Below are positions 1-7,024 of a stretch of DNA of 10,648 nucleotides, piece by piece. Where the stretch lies: NCBI GenBank assembly GCA_033721095.1, contig JAWWBG010000080.1, positions 1 to 10,648 on the forward strand. The letters run 5' to 3'. Position 1 is the first letter of the stretch. Every line of letters starts with the position of its first letter. The stretch comes from JAWWBG01 sp033721095 (GTDB lineage: Bacteria; Actinomycetota; Nitriliruptoria; Nitriliruptorales; Nitriliruptoraceae). A program made the position numbers and the translations under genes. The notes under the pieces were generated by a model. It was not told where the DNA came from, did not search any database, and saw only the letters and a program-made list of their open reading frames with translations.

Positions 1-231
1 CTGCAGGCGTGGGGAGTTCGGACCGACATCGACGAGGTCCGCTGGCTCGCGGCCGCGAGCGTCCTCGCCCGTGGGGACGGGCCGGCCGCCGTGGAGGCGT
101 TCCTGGGCGAGCGGCAGGCTCGCGTCCGCGCGGCGACCGAACTGGTCGCGGCCGTGGACCGCACGCGGCCGACCCGGCTGGACGCCGTGGCGGTCGCAGT
201 CCGGGCCGTCCGCGACGCGCTGATGGGCTGA
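1..231 (+). CDS. gdh: NAD-specific glutamate dehydrogenase, C-terminal fragment (5' end outside window)
   Basis: The first reading frame is open from base 1 and stops at TGA 229-231, giving the last 76 residues of a protein that begins outside the window. Third codon positions are almost all G or C here, unlike the arginine/glycine/proline-rich overlapping frame that ends at 239. The pattern near its start (LQAWGVRTDIDEVRWLAA...VLARG) followed by AVEAFLGERQARVRAATEL and a final LDAVAVAVRAVRDAL resembles, from memory, the tail of the large bacterial NAD-glutamate dehydrogenases (WQALARAALRDDL..., then a helix ending in LATLSVALRELRNL). Those enzymes oxidatively deaminate glutamate to 2-oxoglutarate in the cytosol. 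No catalytic residues fall in this fragment, so the call rests on the tail alone. An 8-bp tandem repeat TGATGGGC (221-228, 229-236) covers the stop; losing one copy would leave the same protein end. The gene converges on holA. Confidence 0.6.
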   Translation: MQAWGVRTDIDEVRWLAAASVLARGDGPAAVEAFLGERQARVRAATELVAAVDRTRPTRLDAVAVAVRAVRDALMG

Positions 232-239
232 TGGGCTGA

Positions 240-267
240 GGCCACCCGGGGGCAGGTCACCGGGGCC
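240..267. terminator. Possible bidirectional terminator hairpin between gdh and holA
   Basis: The arms GGCC-AC-CCGG (240-249) and CCGG-GGCC (260-267) pair over 8 bp with a 2-nt bulge and a 10-nt loop. It sits in the 60-bp gap between two convergent genes, 9 nt after the plus-strand stop and 25 nt after the minus-strand stop. There is no T-tract on either side, so this would be a factor-assisted or tract-less terminator. The pairing is short and could be chance in GC-rich DNA. Confidence 0.3.
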
Positions 268-291
268 GCTCGCACGGGGAGCCGGCGAGGC

Positions 292-1248
292 TCAGGCAGC
301 CGGGTTCCACGGGGCGCCGAGGCGGCGCCGGGTCGTGATCTCGACGAGGGCCGCCTCGAGCAGGACGTCGTCGGGGAGATCGCTGCCGCGAAGGTCCAGG
401 TCGAGACGGGCGAGCCGATCATGGATCCATGCCAGCTCACCGGGCTCGAACTGGCGCCGCGCGATCCCGGTGAGGCGATTGGCCTGACCGTCGCGCATGC
501 CCGGCGGTCGGCCGCCACCGCGGACCTCCAGGAGGTCGGAGACCCGGCGGATGACCGCGTTTGCGATCCATGTCGGAGGTGTCCCGGCCTCCAGCGCTCC
601 GCGCGCCGCCGTGAGCACGCCACCCGTGTCCCGCTGCTCGAAGGCACCGACGACGGCCGAGGGCGTCCGCTCGCCCGTTCCCGCAACCACGCGGTCGACA
701 TCGTCTGCGCTGATGCGGTCGTCGCCCCTCGTGGCCGCGACGACCTGGGCGACGTGTGCCGCCACGGTGGCGGTCGAGGAGCCGGCTCGTGCGCGGATCG
801 CTGCCACGGCGGTCCGGTCGGCTGCTCGGCCATGACGCTCGAACTCACCGGTGATGACCCGTGTCCAGCCCTGCTCGTCCCAGTCGGCGGGCGCACGCAA
901 CTCGCGCACCTCGCCGACGGGGTCGACCGCCTTCCGGAGATCGGCCGGGGCACGCCCGCTCGCAACGACGGCGCCGATGGCCAGCGGGACGTCGTCGGCG
1001 GGGTCCTCGAGGTAGGCGATCAGCTCGCGCTTGACGGCTGCACGCAACCGTTCGGCACCGCGAATTACGTGCGCGGTGGAATCGCCGAACAGGGACAGGG
1101 TGCGCAGCTCGGGGAGGTGCTCGAGCTCGCCTGCCTCGTGGACCTGCACGAGGGTTGCACCTTCGTCCTGGATCCACTGGTCGCGGATCGCTTCCAGTTC
1201 GCGGTCGACGAGCAGCGCATCGTCGGCGACGGCAAGCAGGATGGACAC
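292..1248 (-). CDS. holA: DNA polymerase III subunit delta (HolA)
   Basis: Predicted delta subunit of the DnaX clamp-loader complex, 318 aa, which opens the beta sliding clamp for loading onto primed DNA; cytosolic. The N-terminal part (about 1-135) starts with MSILLAVADDALLVDREL and contains SLFGDSTAHVIRGAERL (52-68), the family's characteristic 'LFG..r.vvvr.a..l' strand-helix. The middle part (about 140-200) looks like the small helical AAA+ lid, and the C-terminal helical collar runs to about residue 310. Delta subunits naturally lack Walker motifs, and none is seen. Length is normal for the family (about 320-345). The start is GTG at 1248-1246. An in-frame TAG at 1260-1258 rules out an upstream extension, and there is no visible Shine-Dalgarno sequence. 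A hairpin abuts the start codon. The start region is overlapped by the run-on comEC frame (845-1248); the frame with strong G/C third positions there is holA, so holA is the real gene in the overlap. Confidence 0.92.
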   Translation of the reverse strand: MSILLAVADDALLVDRELEAIRDQWIQDEGATLVQVHEAGELEHLPELRTLSLFGDSTAHVIRGAERLRAAVKRELIAYLEDPADDVPLAIGAVVASGRAPADLRKAVDPVGEVRELRAPADWDEQGWTRVITGEFERHGRAADRTAVAAIRARAGSSTATVAAHVAQVVAATRGDDRISADDVDRVVAGTGERTPSAVVGAFEQRDTGGVLTAARGALEAGTPPTWIANAVIRRVSDLLEVRGGGRPPGMRDGQANRLTGIARRQFEPGELAWIHDRLARLDLDLRGSDLPDDVLLEAALVEITTRRRLGAPWNPAA

Positions 1249-3553
1249 GCGGGGATTCTACGAAGCCCCGCGACCGCACCAGCGACCAGCTCGGTGCGGC
1301 GACGTCGGTGGCGGTGGCGTGGCCGCGCGGTGGCAACTCGACCCGAACGGTTCCCTCCAGGTCGGTCCGCCGGACCCTCGAGCCGGACGCCGCCAGGACG
1401 GCAAGGACGTCCGGGTGCGGGTGGCCGTAGCTGTTGTCCCGACCAACCGGGATGATCGCGACGGGGGCCGCCGCCGCCTCGAGGAACGCCCGCGTGGACG
1501 TACCCGCTCCGTGATGGGGCACCTTGAGGACGTCAGCAGCCAACCGCCCGGGTTCCTGCAACAAGTCCGCCTGGGCCGCTTCCTCCACGTCCCCGGTGAG
1601 CAGGACGTGGCGGCCCTGCCAGCCAGCACGCAGGACGATCGACATCTCGTTGGTCTCGGCATCCGCCCATCGATAGGGCCGGTCCTGGGGCGGGCCGAGC
1701 ACCTCGATCGTGAGCCCGCGGACCCGTACGCGATCGCCGGCCTGCGGCTGGTGCATGACGATGCCCCGAGCAGCAGCGATGGCTGCCAGCTCGTCGGCAG
1801 CGCCATTCATGTCGGGGAGCGGGCGCCACCAGATGCTGCCGACCTCGGTTGCGGCGACGACCGCAGGCAGTCCACCAACATGGTCGAAGTCGGGATGCGA
1901 AACAACCACCAGGTCCAGCCGATCTCGGCCGTTCGCTGCCAGCCAGGCCGCAGCCGCGTCGTTGGCGCCGCCGTCGACCAGGATCGACACGCCCGGCGCC
2001 TCGACCAGGATCGCGTCACCCTGCCCGACGTCGATCGCCGTGACCGTCAACCAGCGCACCGACGGTGACGTCCCGAGGCCCACCGGAACCCCGACCACCA
2101 GTGCGAGGGCAGCGGCCAGCCGCGCCCACCGACGCGCCGCCACGGAACGCGGTCGCGACAGCAGCCACCCCGTGAGTGCGGCCGCCACGAGTGCCGGCAG
2201 CCCGGCCGCGAGCGTCGGACCACGACCGACCAGGACCCGTGCGGCCCAGAGGATGACCTCCAGCGGCGCCGCTGACAGCCAGAAACACGCCACGCCGACC
2301 GGCGCCAGCACGAGACCGACCGTGGCCCCGAACAGCGCCAGGGTCGACGCCACGGCAGCTGCTGGCACGGCGATGACGTTTGCCACCACCGTCACGACCG
2401 GCACCTCGTCCGTCGTCGCGAGCAACACGGGAGCGACGGCGACCTGGGCGCCGATGGAGGTCGCGACGAGCACTCGGACGGGGCCCGGGAGCCCGGTGAG
2501 CCGCCGCCCAACCAATGGCGCCACGATGAGCAGGCCTGCCGTGGCACTGACCGACAGCAACAGCCCCAGCGATCGCGCGAGGAACGGGTCCACCAGCACC
2601 AGCAGCAACGTGGCCGCCGACAGGGCGTGCACCGGTTCGGCCTGGTGGCCGCGAGCCTGGGCCAGCAGGACGACTCCGGCCATGGCACTGGCCCGCAGGA
2701 CGCTCGGCTCGAGGCGAGTCAGGACCGCGAACCAGGCGAGGACGACCACGATGACCAGCCGACGGACGCGTCCACGGAGCCCGAGCGCCCGCACGACGAC
2801 CAGGGCGCCGGCGAGGACGATCGCGACGTTCGAGCCGCTGACGGCGGTCAGGTGCGACAGGCCGGTCGCCTGCATCCGTTCGACATCCGCGTCGGGCAAC
2901 AGCGACGTGTCGCCCGTCACGAGCCCGACGGCGAGCCCGGCCGCTGCCCCGCCGAGTCCGCCGCTGGCCCGATCGCGCACCTGCTGACGGACCCAGTTGG
3001 TCGATGCGTGGAACCACCCCGGCGGGTGGACCTGCTCCCAGGTGCTGGGATCGAGGGTGGCTGCCACGTGTCGCGATCGCAGCCAGTCGTCGAAATCCTC
3101 GTTCCCGAGTGGTCGTGCCGAGGACATCAGCCGCACCGTGGCTCCGAGCTCGGGCCCGTCCCCGGACCCGCGCCAGAAGGCTCGCTGTCGGTCCGCCCGG
3201 TCGCCGACGCGCGCAACGCGGATGAACGTCCACCAACCCGAGTCCGTCGGCCGCGGGTCGGTCACGACCAGGCCCACGAGCTCGCTGCTGCCGCCGTGCC
3301 GAGCAAGGTCGAGCAGGGGACCACGCTCGAGGGCACGAAGGTGCAGCCCCGTGAGCAGCATCGAACCGGCCAGGACGACGCCGGCTGCCGCGACCAACCG
3401 GATCGGTCGATGGCGCGTCCGCAGGGCGAGGACGGCAGCGAGGAGGCCGACTCCGGCCAGCACGGGCCCCGGTGCCTTGAAGGACCACGCGATCCACCCA
3501 CCAGCGATGGCCGCGAGCGCCCAGGCCACCATGGGCGTGGGCGCCGCATTCAC
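845..3553 (-). CDS. comEC: ComEC/Rec2 competence DNA channel; frame runs on into holA
   Basis: Inner-membrane channel that carries single-stranded DNA into the cytoplasm during natural transformation. N-terminal hydrophobic segments and the DUF4131-like region span about residues 8-170. The Competence domain, with many membrane helices, spans about 200-470 and has the signature GLSHLTAVSGSN (231-242). A metallo-beta-lactamase-like domain (about 503-740) has DVGQGD (508-513), LVDGG (525-529), SHPDFDH (552-558), TGDVE (653-657), VPHHG (678-682) and SYGHPHP (708-714); its metal ligands look intact. The GTG start (3553-3551) shares GTGA with the comEA stop, implying coupling. Homology ends near residue 745. 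The open frame then continues to 845, giving 902 aa, of which about the last 138 residues are holA read in a wrong frame with low G/C at third positions. A TAG at 1260-1258 lies in the +1 frame, so the natural protein is probably about 765 aa (3553-1258), reached by a one-base difference such as in the CCCC run 1266-1269. Confidence 0.9.
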   Translation of the reverse strand: MNAAPTPMVAWALAAIAGGWIAWSFKAPGPVLAGVGLLAAVLALRTRHRPIRLVAAAGVVLAGSMLLTGLHLRALERGPLLDLARHGGSSELVGLVVTDPRPTDSGWWTFIRVARVGDRADRQRAFWRGSGDGPELGATVRLMSSARPLGNEDFDDWLRSRHVAATLDPSTWEQVHPPGWFHASTNWVRQQVRDRASGGLGGAAAGLAVGLVTGDTSLLPDADVERMQATGLSHLTAVSGSNVAIVLAGALVVVRALGLRGRVRRLVIVVVLAWFAVLTRLEPSVLRASAMAGVVLLAQARGHQAEPVHALSAATLLLVLVDPFLARSLGLLLSVSATAGLLIVAPLVGRRLTGLPGPVRVLVATSIGAQVAVAPVLLATTDEVPVVTVVANVIAVPAAAVASTLALFGATVGLVLAPVGVACFWLSAAPLEVILWAARVLVGRGPTLAAGLPALVAAALTGWLLSRPRSVAARRWARLAAALALVVGVPVGLGTSPSVRWLTVTAIDVGQGDAILVEAPGVSILVDGGANDAAAAWLAANGRDRLDLVVVSHPDFDHVGGLPAVVAATEVGSIWWRPLPDMNGAADELAAIAAARGIVMHQPQAGDRVRVRGLTIEVLGPPQDRPYRWADAETNEMSIVLRAGWQGRHVLLTGDVEEAAQADLLQEPGRLAADVLKVPHHGAGTSTRAFLEAAAAPVAIIPVGRDNSYGHPHPDVLAVLAASGSRVRRTDLEGTVRVELPPRGHATATDVAAPSWSLVRSRGFVESPRVHPACRRRRCAARRPRTGSDPRPVDPGRRCNPRAGPRGRRARAPPRAAHPVPVRRFHRARNSRCRTVACSRQARADRLPRGPRRRRPAGHRRRRCERACPGRSPEGGRPRRRGARVACARRLGRAGLDTGHHR
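1249..1271 (-). promoter_or_regulatory. Hairpin at the comEC end / holA start junction
   Basis: On the plus strand, GCGGGG (1249-1254) pairs perfectly with CCCCGC (1266-1271). After an A:G mismatch, TTC (1256-1258) pairs with GAA (1262-1264), leaving a 3-nt loop. On the minus-strand transcript the structure contains the TAG (1260-1258) that probably ends comEC in the +1 frame, and it finishes directly against the GTG start of holA (1248). It therefore covers the place where a ribosome binding site would be. It could limit holA initiation unless ribosomes arrive from comEC, act as an attenuator, or stimulate frameshifting; it could also have caused a base-calling error. The structure is seen; the roles are inferred. 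Confidence 0.45.
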
Positions 3554-4185
3554 ACGGTGACCAACGGCGCGAGGCTCTGGAAGGTCTTCTCGCCGATCCC
3601 CGAGATCTCGCGCAGCTGCCCCACGTCCTCGAACCGGCCCTGCTGGTCACGCCACGCGATGATGCGCGCCGCCAGGACCGGTCCGATGCCGGGGAGCTCC
3701 TCGAGATCGGACGCGCTGGCACGATTCAGGTCGAGCAGGCCGTCGCTGGTCCATGCCGACGCCGGGGTGTTGTCGCCGCCGCCAGCCTCGGTCGGCTCCT
3801 CGCCCATGTACGGGACCCGGAGCTGTTCGCCGTCGGCGACCAGCCGCGCGAGGTTCACGTCACCGAGCGCGGCCGCCAACGTGGCGCCGCCGGCAGCGGC
3901 GATCGCGTCGGACACGCGGGCCCCTTCCGTCAGCTCCACCACACCCGGATGCCGAACAGCACCGGTGACGTGCACCACGAGCCGGCTCGGTGCACGCGTG
4001 GGCACGATCTCCGGGCTGCTCGCGGTGGGCGCCAGGGACACGAGCGAGGAGGGATCCCCGCGCGCGAGGTACAGCCCGACGCCGAGCGCACCGGCGATCA
4101 GGATCAGGAGTGCCGCAACCTCGGCCGGGCTGGCGTCCAGCCACCTGCCGGCGCGGCGCAGCCGTTCGAGCCAGGTCGGTTCCAC
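3550..4185 (-). CDS. comEA: ComEA, competence DNA receptor
   Basis: Membrane-anchored double-stranded-DNA receptor that binds incoming DNA and hands it to ComEC; 211 aa, the usual size. A short cytoplasmic N-terminus with basic residues (LERLRRAGRW) precedes one membrane segment (about 22-41, VAALLILIAGALGVGLYLA). A low-complexity linker is followed by an SLBB domain (about 68-125, VVHVTGAVRHPGVVEL). After a second linker comes the C-terminal helix-hairpin-helix pair (about 150-211) with DLNRASASDLEELPGIGP and ISGIGEKTFQSL, the DNA-binding hallmark. The start is GTG 4185-4183; the nearby ATG at 4193 is in another frame, and no Shine-Dalgarno sequence is visible. The stop overlaps the comEC start by 4 nt. 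The 64-bp gap up to degV contains CAGGC three times (4200-4216) but no clear promoter, so comEA may be transcribed with degV. No type IV pilus or ComFA gene is visible here, so competence itself is not shown. Confidence 0.93.
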   Translation of the reverse strand: MEPTWLERLRRAGRWLDASPAEVAALLILIAGALGVGLYLARGDPSSLVSLAPTASSPEIVPTRAPSRLVVHVTGAVRHPGVVELTEGARVSDAIAAAGGATLAAALGDVNLARLVADGEQLRVPYMGEEPTEAGGGDNTPASAWTSDGLLDLNRASASDLEELPGIGPVLAARIIAWRDQQGRFEDVGQLREISGIGEKTFQSLAPLVTV

Positions 4186-4249
4186 GGGCGCATGGTGGTC
4201 AGGCAGGCACGCAGGCGGTCACCGGGTCTCGGGGGCCTGTGGACGAGCG

Positions 4250-5101
4250 TCAGGGAGCCACGGACGCCGGCAGCACGGCGACACCAACCGCACCGGGACC
4301 GGTGTGAGCCCCGACGATCGGGCCGATGATCGTTTCGAGGCCGGCACGAACCTCGATCGTGTCGTCGAGGGCCTGCCACAGCTCACGGGCGTGATCGGGC
4401 GCGAAGGCATGCGTGACGATGACGTCGGCGGGCTCGCCGTCGAGCGCGTCGACGACCAGCTCCATGAGCCGCGGCAGCGCCCGCGACCACGTGCGCGTCT
4501 TCTCGAGCAGCTCGACCCGCCCCTGGTCGACATGGAGGATCGGCTTGACCCGCAGCATGCCTCCGACGACGGCGCTGCTCGAGGACAGGCGCCCACCCTT
4601 CTTGAGGTACTCGAGCGTGTCAACGACGACGAAGGACGTGACGGCAGCCGAGACGCGCTCGGCGACGTCGGCGACCTCGTCGAGTCCGGCACCACGGTCT
4701 GCTGCGCGCTGGGCGGCCAACGCCGCCATCGCGACGCCACCGCCCACCTGCTTCGAGTCGACCACCCGAACGGGCAGGGGTGCTTCCTCGGCCTTCTTGC
4801 GTCCGACGCTGACCGTGCCGGACAGCGCCGACGAGATGTGGACGGACACCACGCCGTCGAGCCCCGCGTCGGCGCAGTCGGCGTAGGCCTCCTCGAACCA
4901 TGCCGGGCTCGGCTGTGACGTCGTCGGCAGGACGTCGGCCTCCGCGAGGCGCTCGTAGAACTCCTCGACGGTGATCGTGATCCGCGACATGAACGTCTCG
5001 CGCCCGAACGCCACGCTCAGGGGCACGACGCGGAGGCCGTGCTCCTCGGCGACGGCGAGCGAGAGGTCGCACGTCGAGTCGGTGACCACCGCCACGCCCA
5101 T
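4250..5101 (-). CDS. DegV family fatty-acid-binding protein
   Basis: DegV/FakB-type lipid-binding protein of 283 aa, normal for the family. Some members (FakB in Firmicutes) bind a fatty acid and present it to the kinase FakA for phosphorylation; whether this protein has a kinase partner is unknown, and no fakA-like gene is in the window. Seen motifs: VTDSTCDL (6-13), the fatty-acid carboxylate/loop motif TTSQPS (60-65), ISSALSGT (89-96), DTLEYLKKGGRL (161-172), KPIL (186-189) and GAHTGPGAVG (264-273). All are canonical, so both the N-terminal Rossmann-like domain and the C-terminal alpha/beta domain look complete. ATG start at 5101 with GAGG at 5109-5106, four bases upstream: the clearest ribosome binding site in the window. 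A candidate promoter lies in the 96-bp gap upstream. The same degV-comEA-comEC order is seen in other high-GC actinobacteria (recalled, not checked). Confidence 0.92.
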   Translation of the reverse strand: MGVAVVTDSTCDLSLAVAEEHGLRVVPLSVAFGRETFMSRITITVEEFYERLAEADVLPTTSQPSPAWFEEAYADCADAGLDGVVSVHISSALSGTVSVGRKKAEEAPLPVRVVDSKQVGGGVAMAALAAQRAADRGAGLDEVADVAERVSAAVTSFVVVDTLEYLKKGGRLSSSSAVVGGMLRVKPILHVDQGRVELLEKTRTWSRALPRLMELVVDALDGEPADVIVTHAFAPDHARELWQALDDTIEVRAGLETIIGPIVGAHTGPGAVGVAVLPASVAP

Positions 5102-5150
5102 GGTGCCTCGCTGCCGCGGGACGGCGGTGCCTCCGCACGTCCGATCGCTC

Positions 5151-5178
5151 AGGCTACGAGCCAGATCCGTCCGGTCAC
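5151..5178 (-). promoter_or_regulatory. Candidate sigma70-type promoter for degV
   Basis: On the minus strand, GTGACC (5178-5173, four of six matches to TTGACA) and TAGCCT (5156-5151, a TANNNT -10 box) are separated by 16 bp. The predicted start, around 5144, gives a leader of about 43 nt that includes the GAGG ribosome binding site of degV. The -35 box falls inside the 3' hairpin of phoD. The same TAGCCT occurs upstream of phoD and leuS. Confidence 0.35.
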
Positions 5179-5190
5179 GCGAGGACCGGA
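5170..5190 (-). terminator. Hairpin terminator candidate after phoD
   Basis: The plus-strand arms TCCGGTC (5170-5176) and GACCGGA (5184-5190) are perfectly complementary over 7 bp with a 7-nt loop. The hairpin begins 7 nt after the phoD stop. No T-tract follows on the minus strand. It overlaps the candidate -35 box of degV, so termination of phoD and initiation of degV may share this DNA. Confidence 0.45.
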
Positions 5191-5197
5191 GGTGGGG

Positions 5198-6991
5198 TCA
5201 GACGATCACCGGCGTGAGGCGGGTGTCGCCGCGGGCCACCTGCCACGCCCCGCCGACGGCGTCCGCGGCCTGCGCGTTGCGGTTCTCGATGGGGTTCACG
5301 CTCGGGTCGGTTCCGGTTGGGTTCACCAGGATCCGGTGCGTGGCCTGGACTCGCTCATCGGTCACGTCGACCAGCACCCACCCGTTCGAGTCGAAGTCGA
5401 CGTGGCGGACGTGCCGGTTGAGGACCATCGCGCCGGGCGAGATCGTGTTGGTGGCGCCGTTGGGCATCGGGGTCCCGAAGGCGATCATCCCGATGCGCTC
5501 GTTGAAGTTCTCGCTGCTGATGCCGGGACAGACGAACTCGACCGCGACGGGCGTGCCCACCGGAGCGTCCCCCTGCTCGACATGGGCCTCGGACGACCAG
5601 GCGGTGTGGATGTCGCCCGACAGGAACACGGTGTCGTCGACCCGACCACCGCCCTCGTCGCCCCGAAGAAAGCCCATGATCTCGCGGCGCTCGGGCTGGT
5701 AGCCGTCCCACTGGTCGGTGTTGACGGGGACACCGTCGTCGTGCCATGTGACCGGGAGATTGTCGAACGGTGGGGTCTGGCTGATGTCGGCAACCACACC
5801 TCCGAGCAGGTCTGGCATCGACGCCAGGTTCAGAGGCGTGATCATGAGCGGGTTGCCGACCAGCTTCCACTTGCCCCCGGCAGCGCGCAGCGCCTGCTTG
5901 AACCACGCCTTCTGGTCGTGGCCGAGCAGGGTCCGGTCGGGGTCGGAGATCCCCGGCTCGTCGATGTTCGACAGGGGGTTGAAGTTGCGGTTGGTGCCGC
6001 CGACGCCCTCGGACCGGAAGGTGCGGGCGTCGAGGAGGATCAGGTCGGCGAGATCGCCGTACGACAGCGTCCGCTGGATGCCCTCACGCTTCGTGAACCG
6101 CGGTCCCGCTCCTCGGGCGGGGAGGTACTCGAAGTAGGCGGTGATCCCGGCCGCCTCGCGAACGTCCCACGGCGGATCGTTCGGGTCCTCGTTGTCGCCG
6201 TGGTTGACCGCTCCGGTGTCCCAGCGATCCCCGGCGACCTCGTGGTCGTCCCACACGACGATGAACGGGTGGCGCCGGTGCGCGAGCCGCAGGTCGGGAT
6301 CGGACCGGTACAGCCGGTATCGGGACCGATAGTCCTCGAGGGTGTAGGTCTCGCCGACCGGGTTGCCGTCCCCGTCGGTGTGGATGCGTGGCCACGTGCG
6401 TGTGTCGGTGGGGAGGTAGGACTCGTACTCGTAGATGTAGTCGCCGACGAACAGGACCGCGTCGAGATCGTGTTCGGCGATGTCGCGCCACAGCGTGTAC
6501 CAGCCCTGCTGCCAGTCATGACAGGAGGCCAGCGCCAGGCGGACGCCTGCCGACGCATCGAGGGGTGCCGTCCTGGTCCGACCGATGGAGGACACCGCGC
6601 CCAGGGCGGTCTCGAACTGGTACCAGTAGTGCCGTCCCGGGTCGAGGTCCGTGACGTCGGCCAGGACCGTGTTGTCGCCGTTGTCCTCGGCAAGGCCGTC
6701 CGCCACGATCTGCATGCCCGCCAGCGAGGTCGGGTGGTCGTCGGGATGTTCCGCGAGTGCGACACGCCAACGGACCGGATGGATGCACTCGTCGGGCTTG
6801 GCCCAGAGCAGCACGCTGTCCGGCGTGGGGTCGAACGACGCGATCCCGAGCGAATAGCCGGTCCCGGCGTCGGCGTCGGCCGCCTGTGCGAGGAGTCCGC
6901 GGGTGCCCCGGACGACTGCCGGCGCCTGCGCGAGGACCGCAGCGGCCCCGACGCCCTGCAAGAGGCGGCGGCGGGACACGGTCGGGGGCAT
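5198..6991 (-). CDS. phoD: PhoD-type alkaline phosphatase/phosphodiesterase, Tat-exported
   Basis: Secreted metallophosphatase, 597 aa, releasing phosphate from phosphomono- or diesters outside the membrane. The N-terminus carries a twin-arginine signal (SRRRLLQ, 6-12, then a hydrophobic AAAVLAQAPAVV stretch). Export folded through Tat is usual for PhoD. A PhoD_N beta domain (about 45-145, ending LDPGRHYWYQF...GRTRTAP) precedes the catalytic domain (about 150-555). Metal-site motifs are present: ASCHDW (155-160; the Cys corresponds to the Fe3+ ligand of Bacillus PhoD), VGDYIYEY (182-189), VWDDHEVAGD (246-255), GN (379-380) and SGDIHTAW (458-465). No key residue is missing. The ATG start at 6991 has no Shine-Dalgarno sequence; a TAGCCT hexamer lies 8 bp upstream, which would make the mRNA leaderless or nearly so. 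A 29-bp gap separates it from the hydrolase. No PHO box is recognisable, so phosphate control is only a possibility. Substrate preference cannot be read from sequence. Confidence 0.93.
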   Translation of the reverse strand: MPPTVSRRRLLQGVGAAAVLAQAPAVVRGTRGLLAQAADADAGTGYSLGIASFDPTPDSVLLWAKPDECIHPVRWRVALAEHPDDHPTSLAGMQIVADGLAEDNGDNTVLADVTDLDPGRHYWYQFETALGAVSSIGRTRTAPLDASAGVRLALASCHDWQQGWYTLWRDIAEHDLDAVLFVGDYIYEYESYLPTDTRTWPRIHTDGDGNPVGETYTLEDYRSRYRLYRSDPDLRLAHRRHPFIVVWDDHEVAGDRWDTGAVNHGDNEDPNDPPWDVREAAGITAYFEYLPARGAGPRFTKREGIQRTLSYGDLADLILLDARTFRSEGVGGTNRNFNPLSNIDEPGISDPDRTLLGHDQKAWFKQALRAAGGKWKLVGNPLMITPLNLASMPDLLGGVVADISQTPPFDNLPVTWHDDGVPVNTDQWDGYQPERREIMGFLRGDEGGGRVDDTVFLSGDIHTAWSSEAHVEQGDAPVGTPVAVEFVCPGISSENFNERIGMIAFGTPMPNGATNTISPGAMVLNRHVRHVDFDSNGWVLVDVTDERVQATHRILVNPTGTDPSVNPIENRNAQAADAVGGAWQVARGDTRLTPVIV

Positions 6992-6999
6992 GGCCGCGG

Positions 7000-7005
7000 A
7001 GGCTA
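7000..7005 (-). promoter_or_regulatory. Candidate -10 box for a leaderless phoD transcript
   Basis: TAGCCT on the minus strand ends 8 nt before the phoD ATG, so transcription would start at or within a base or two of the start codon. The lack of any Shine-Dalgarno sequence fits leaderless translation, which is common in Actinomycetota. No good -35 lies at 16-18 bp; CTGACA (7024-7019) is only 13 bp away. Confidence 0.28.
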
Positions 7006-7008
7006 ACC

Positions 7009-7024
7009 CTGACGTCGATGTCAG
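7009..7024. repeat. 16-bp near-palindrome in the hydrolase-phoD gap
   Basis: CTGACGTC (7009-7016) and GATGTCAG (7017-7024) are inverted copies with one mismatch. It includes the hydrolase stop codon and lies 4 bp upstream of the candidate phoD -10 box. The position suits an operator for a dimeric regulator or a weak stem, but one short imperfect palindrome can arise by chance. Confidence 0.25.

Noticed and set aside
168..189. LeuRS residues 168-189: zinc knuckle with CERS instead of four cysteines, considered as a broken site (these are protein residue numbers; the codons lie at about 9794-9860)
   Set aside because: Partial or absent cysteine sets at this insertion are common among bacterial LeuRS, so this is ordinary variation rather than a defect.
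9..239. A 76-codon plus-strand frame starting with ATG inside the first gene fragment
   Set aside because: It is arginine-, glycine- and proline-rich out-of-frame sequence. The frame ending at 231 has the correct third-position bias and matches the glutamate dehydrogenase tail.
845..1257. The last roughly 138 residues of the literal comEC frame as a new C-terminal domain
   Set aside because: It is very rich in Arg, Pro and Ala, codon bias is wrong for this genome, and it is exactly antiphase to a normal holA start region.
2016..3722. A minus-strand 568-codon frame overlapping comEC and the end of comEA
   Set aside because: It is out of frame with the ComEC and ComEA motifs, arginine/glycine-rich and without any domain; it is a shadow of comEC.
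4200..4216. Three CAGGC units in the degV-comEA gap as a regulatory repeat
   Set aside because: Units are only 5 bp, irregularly spaced and GC-rich; chance is a sufficient explanation.
2627..4918. A plus-strand open frame of 763 codons antisense to comEC, comEA and degV
   Set aside because: GC-rich coding DNA commonly leaves antisense frames open. It has no recognisable motif, while the minus strand carries three clear protein families with correct codon bias.
5039..7006. A plus-strand open frame of 655 codons antisense to phoD
   Set aside because: It mirrors the phoD codons, has no known domain, and its composition is typical of an antisense shadow. The minus strand holds a complete PhoD with all metal motifs.
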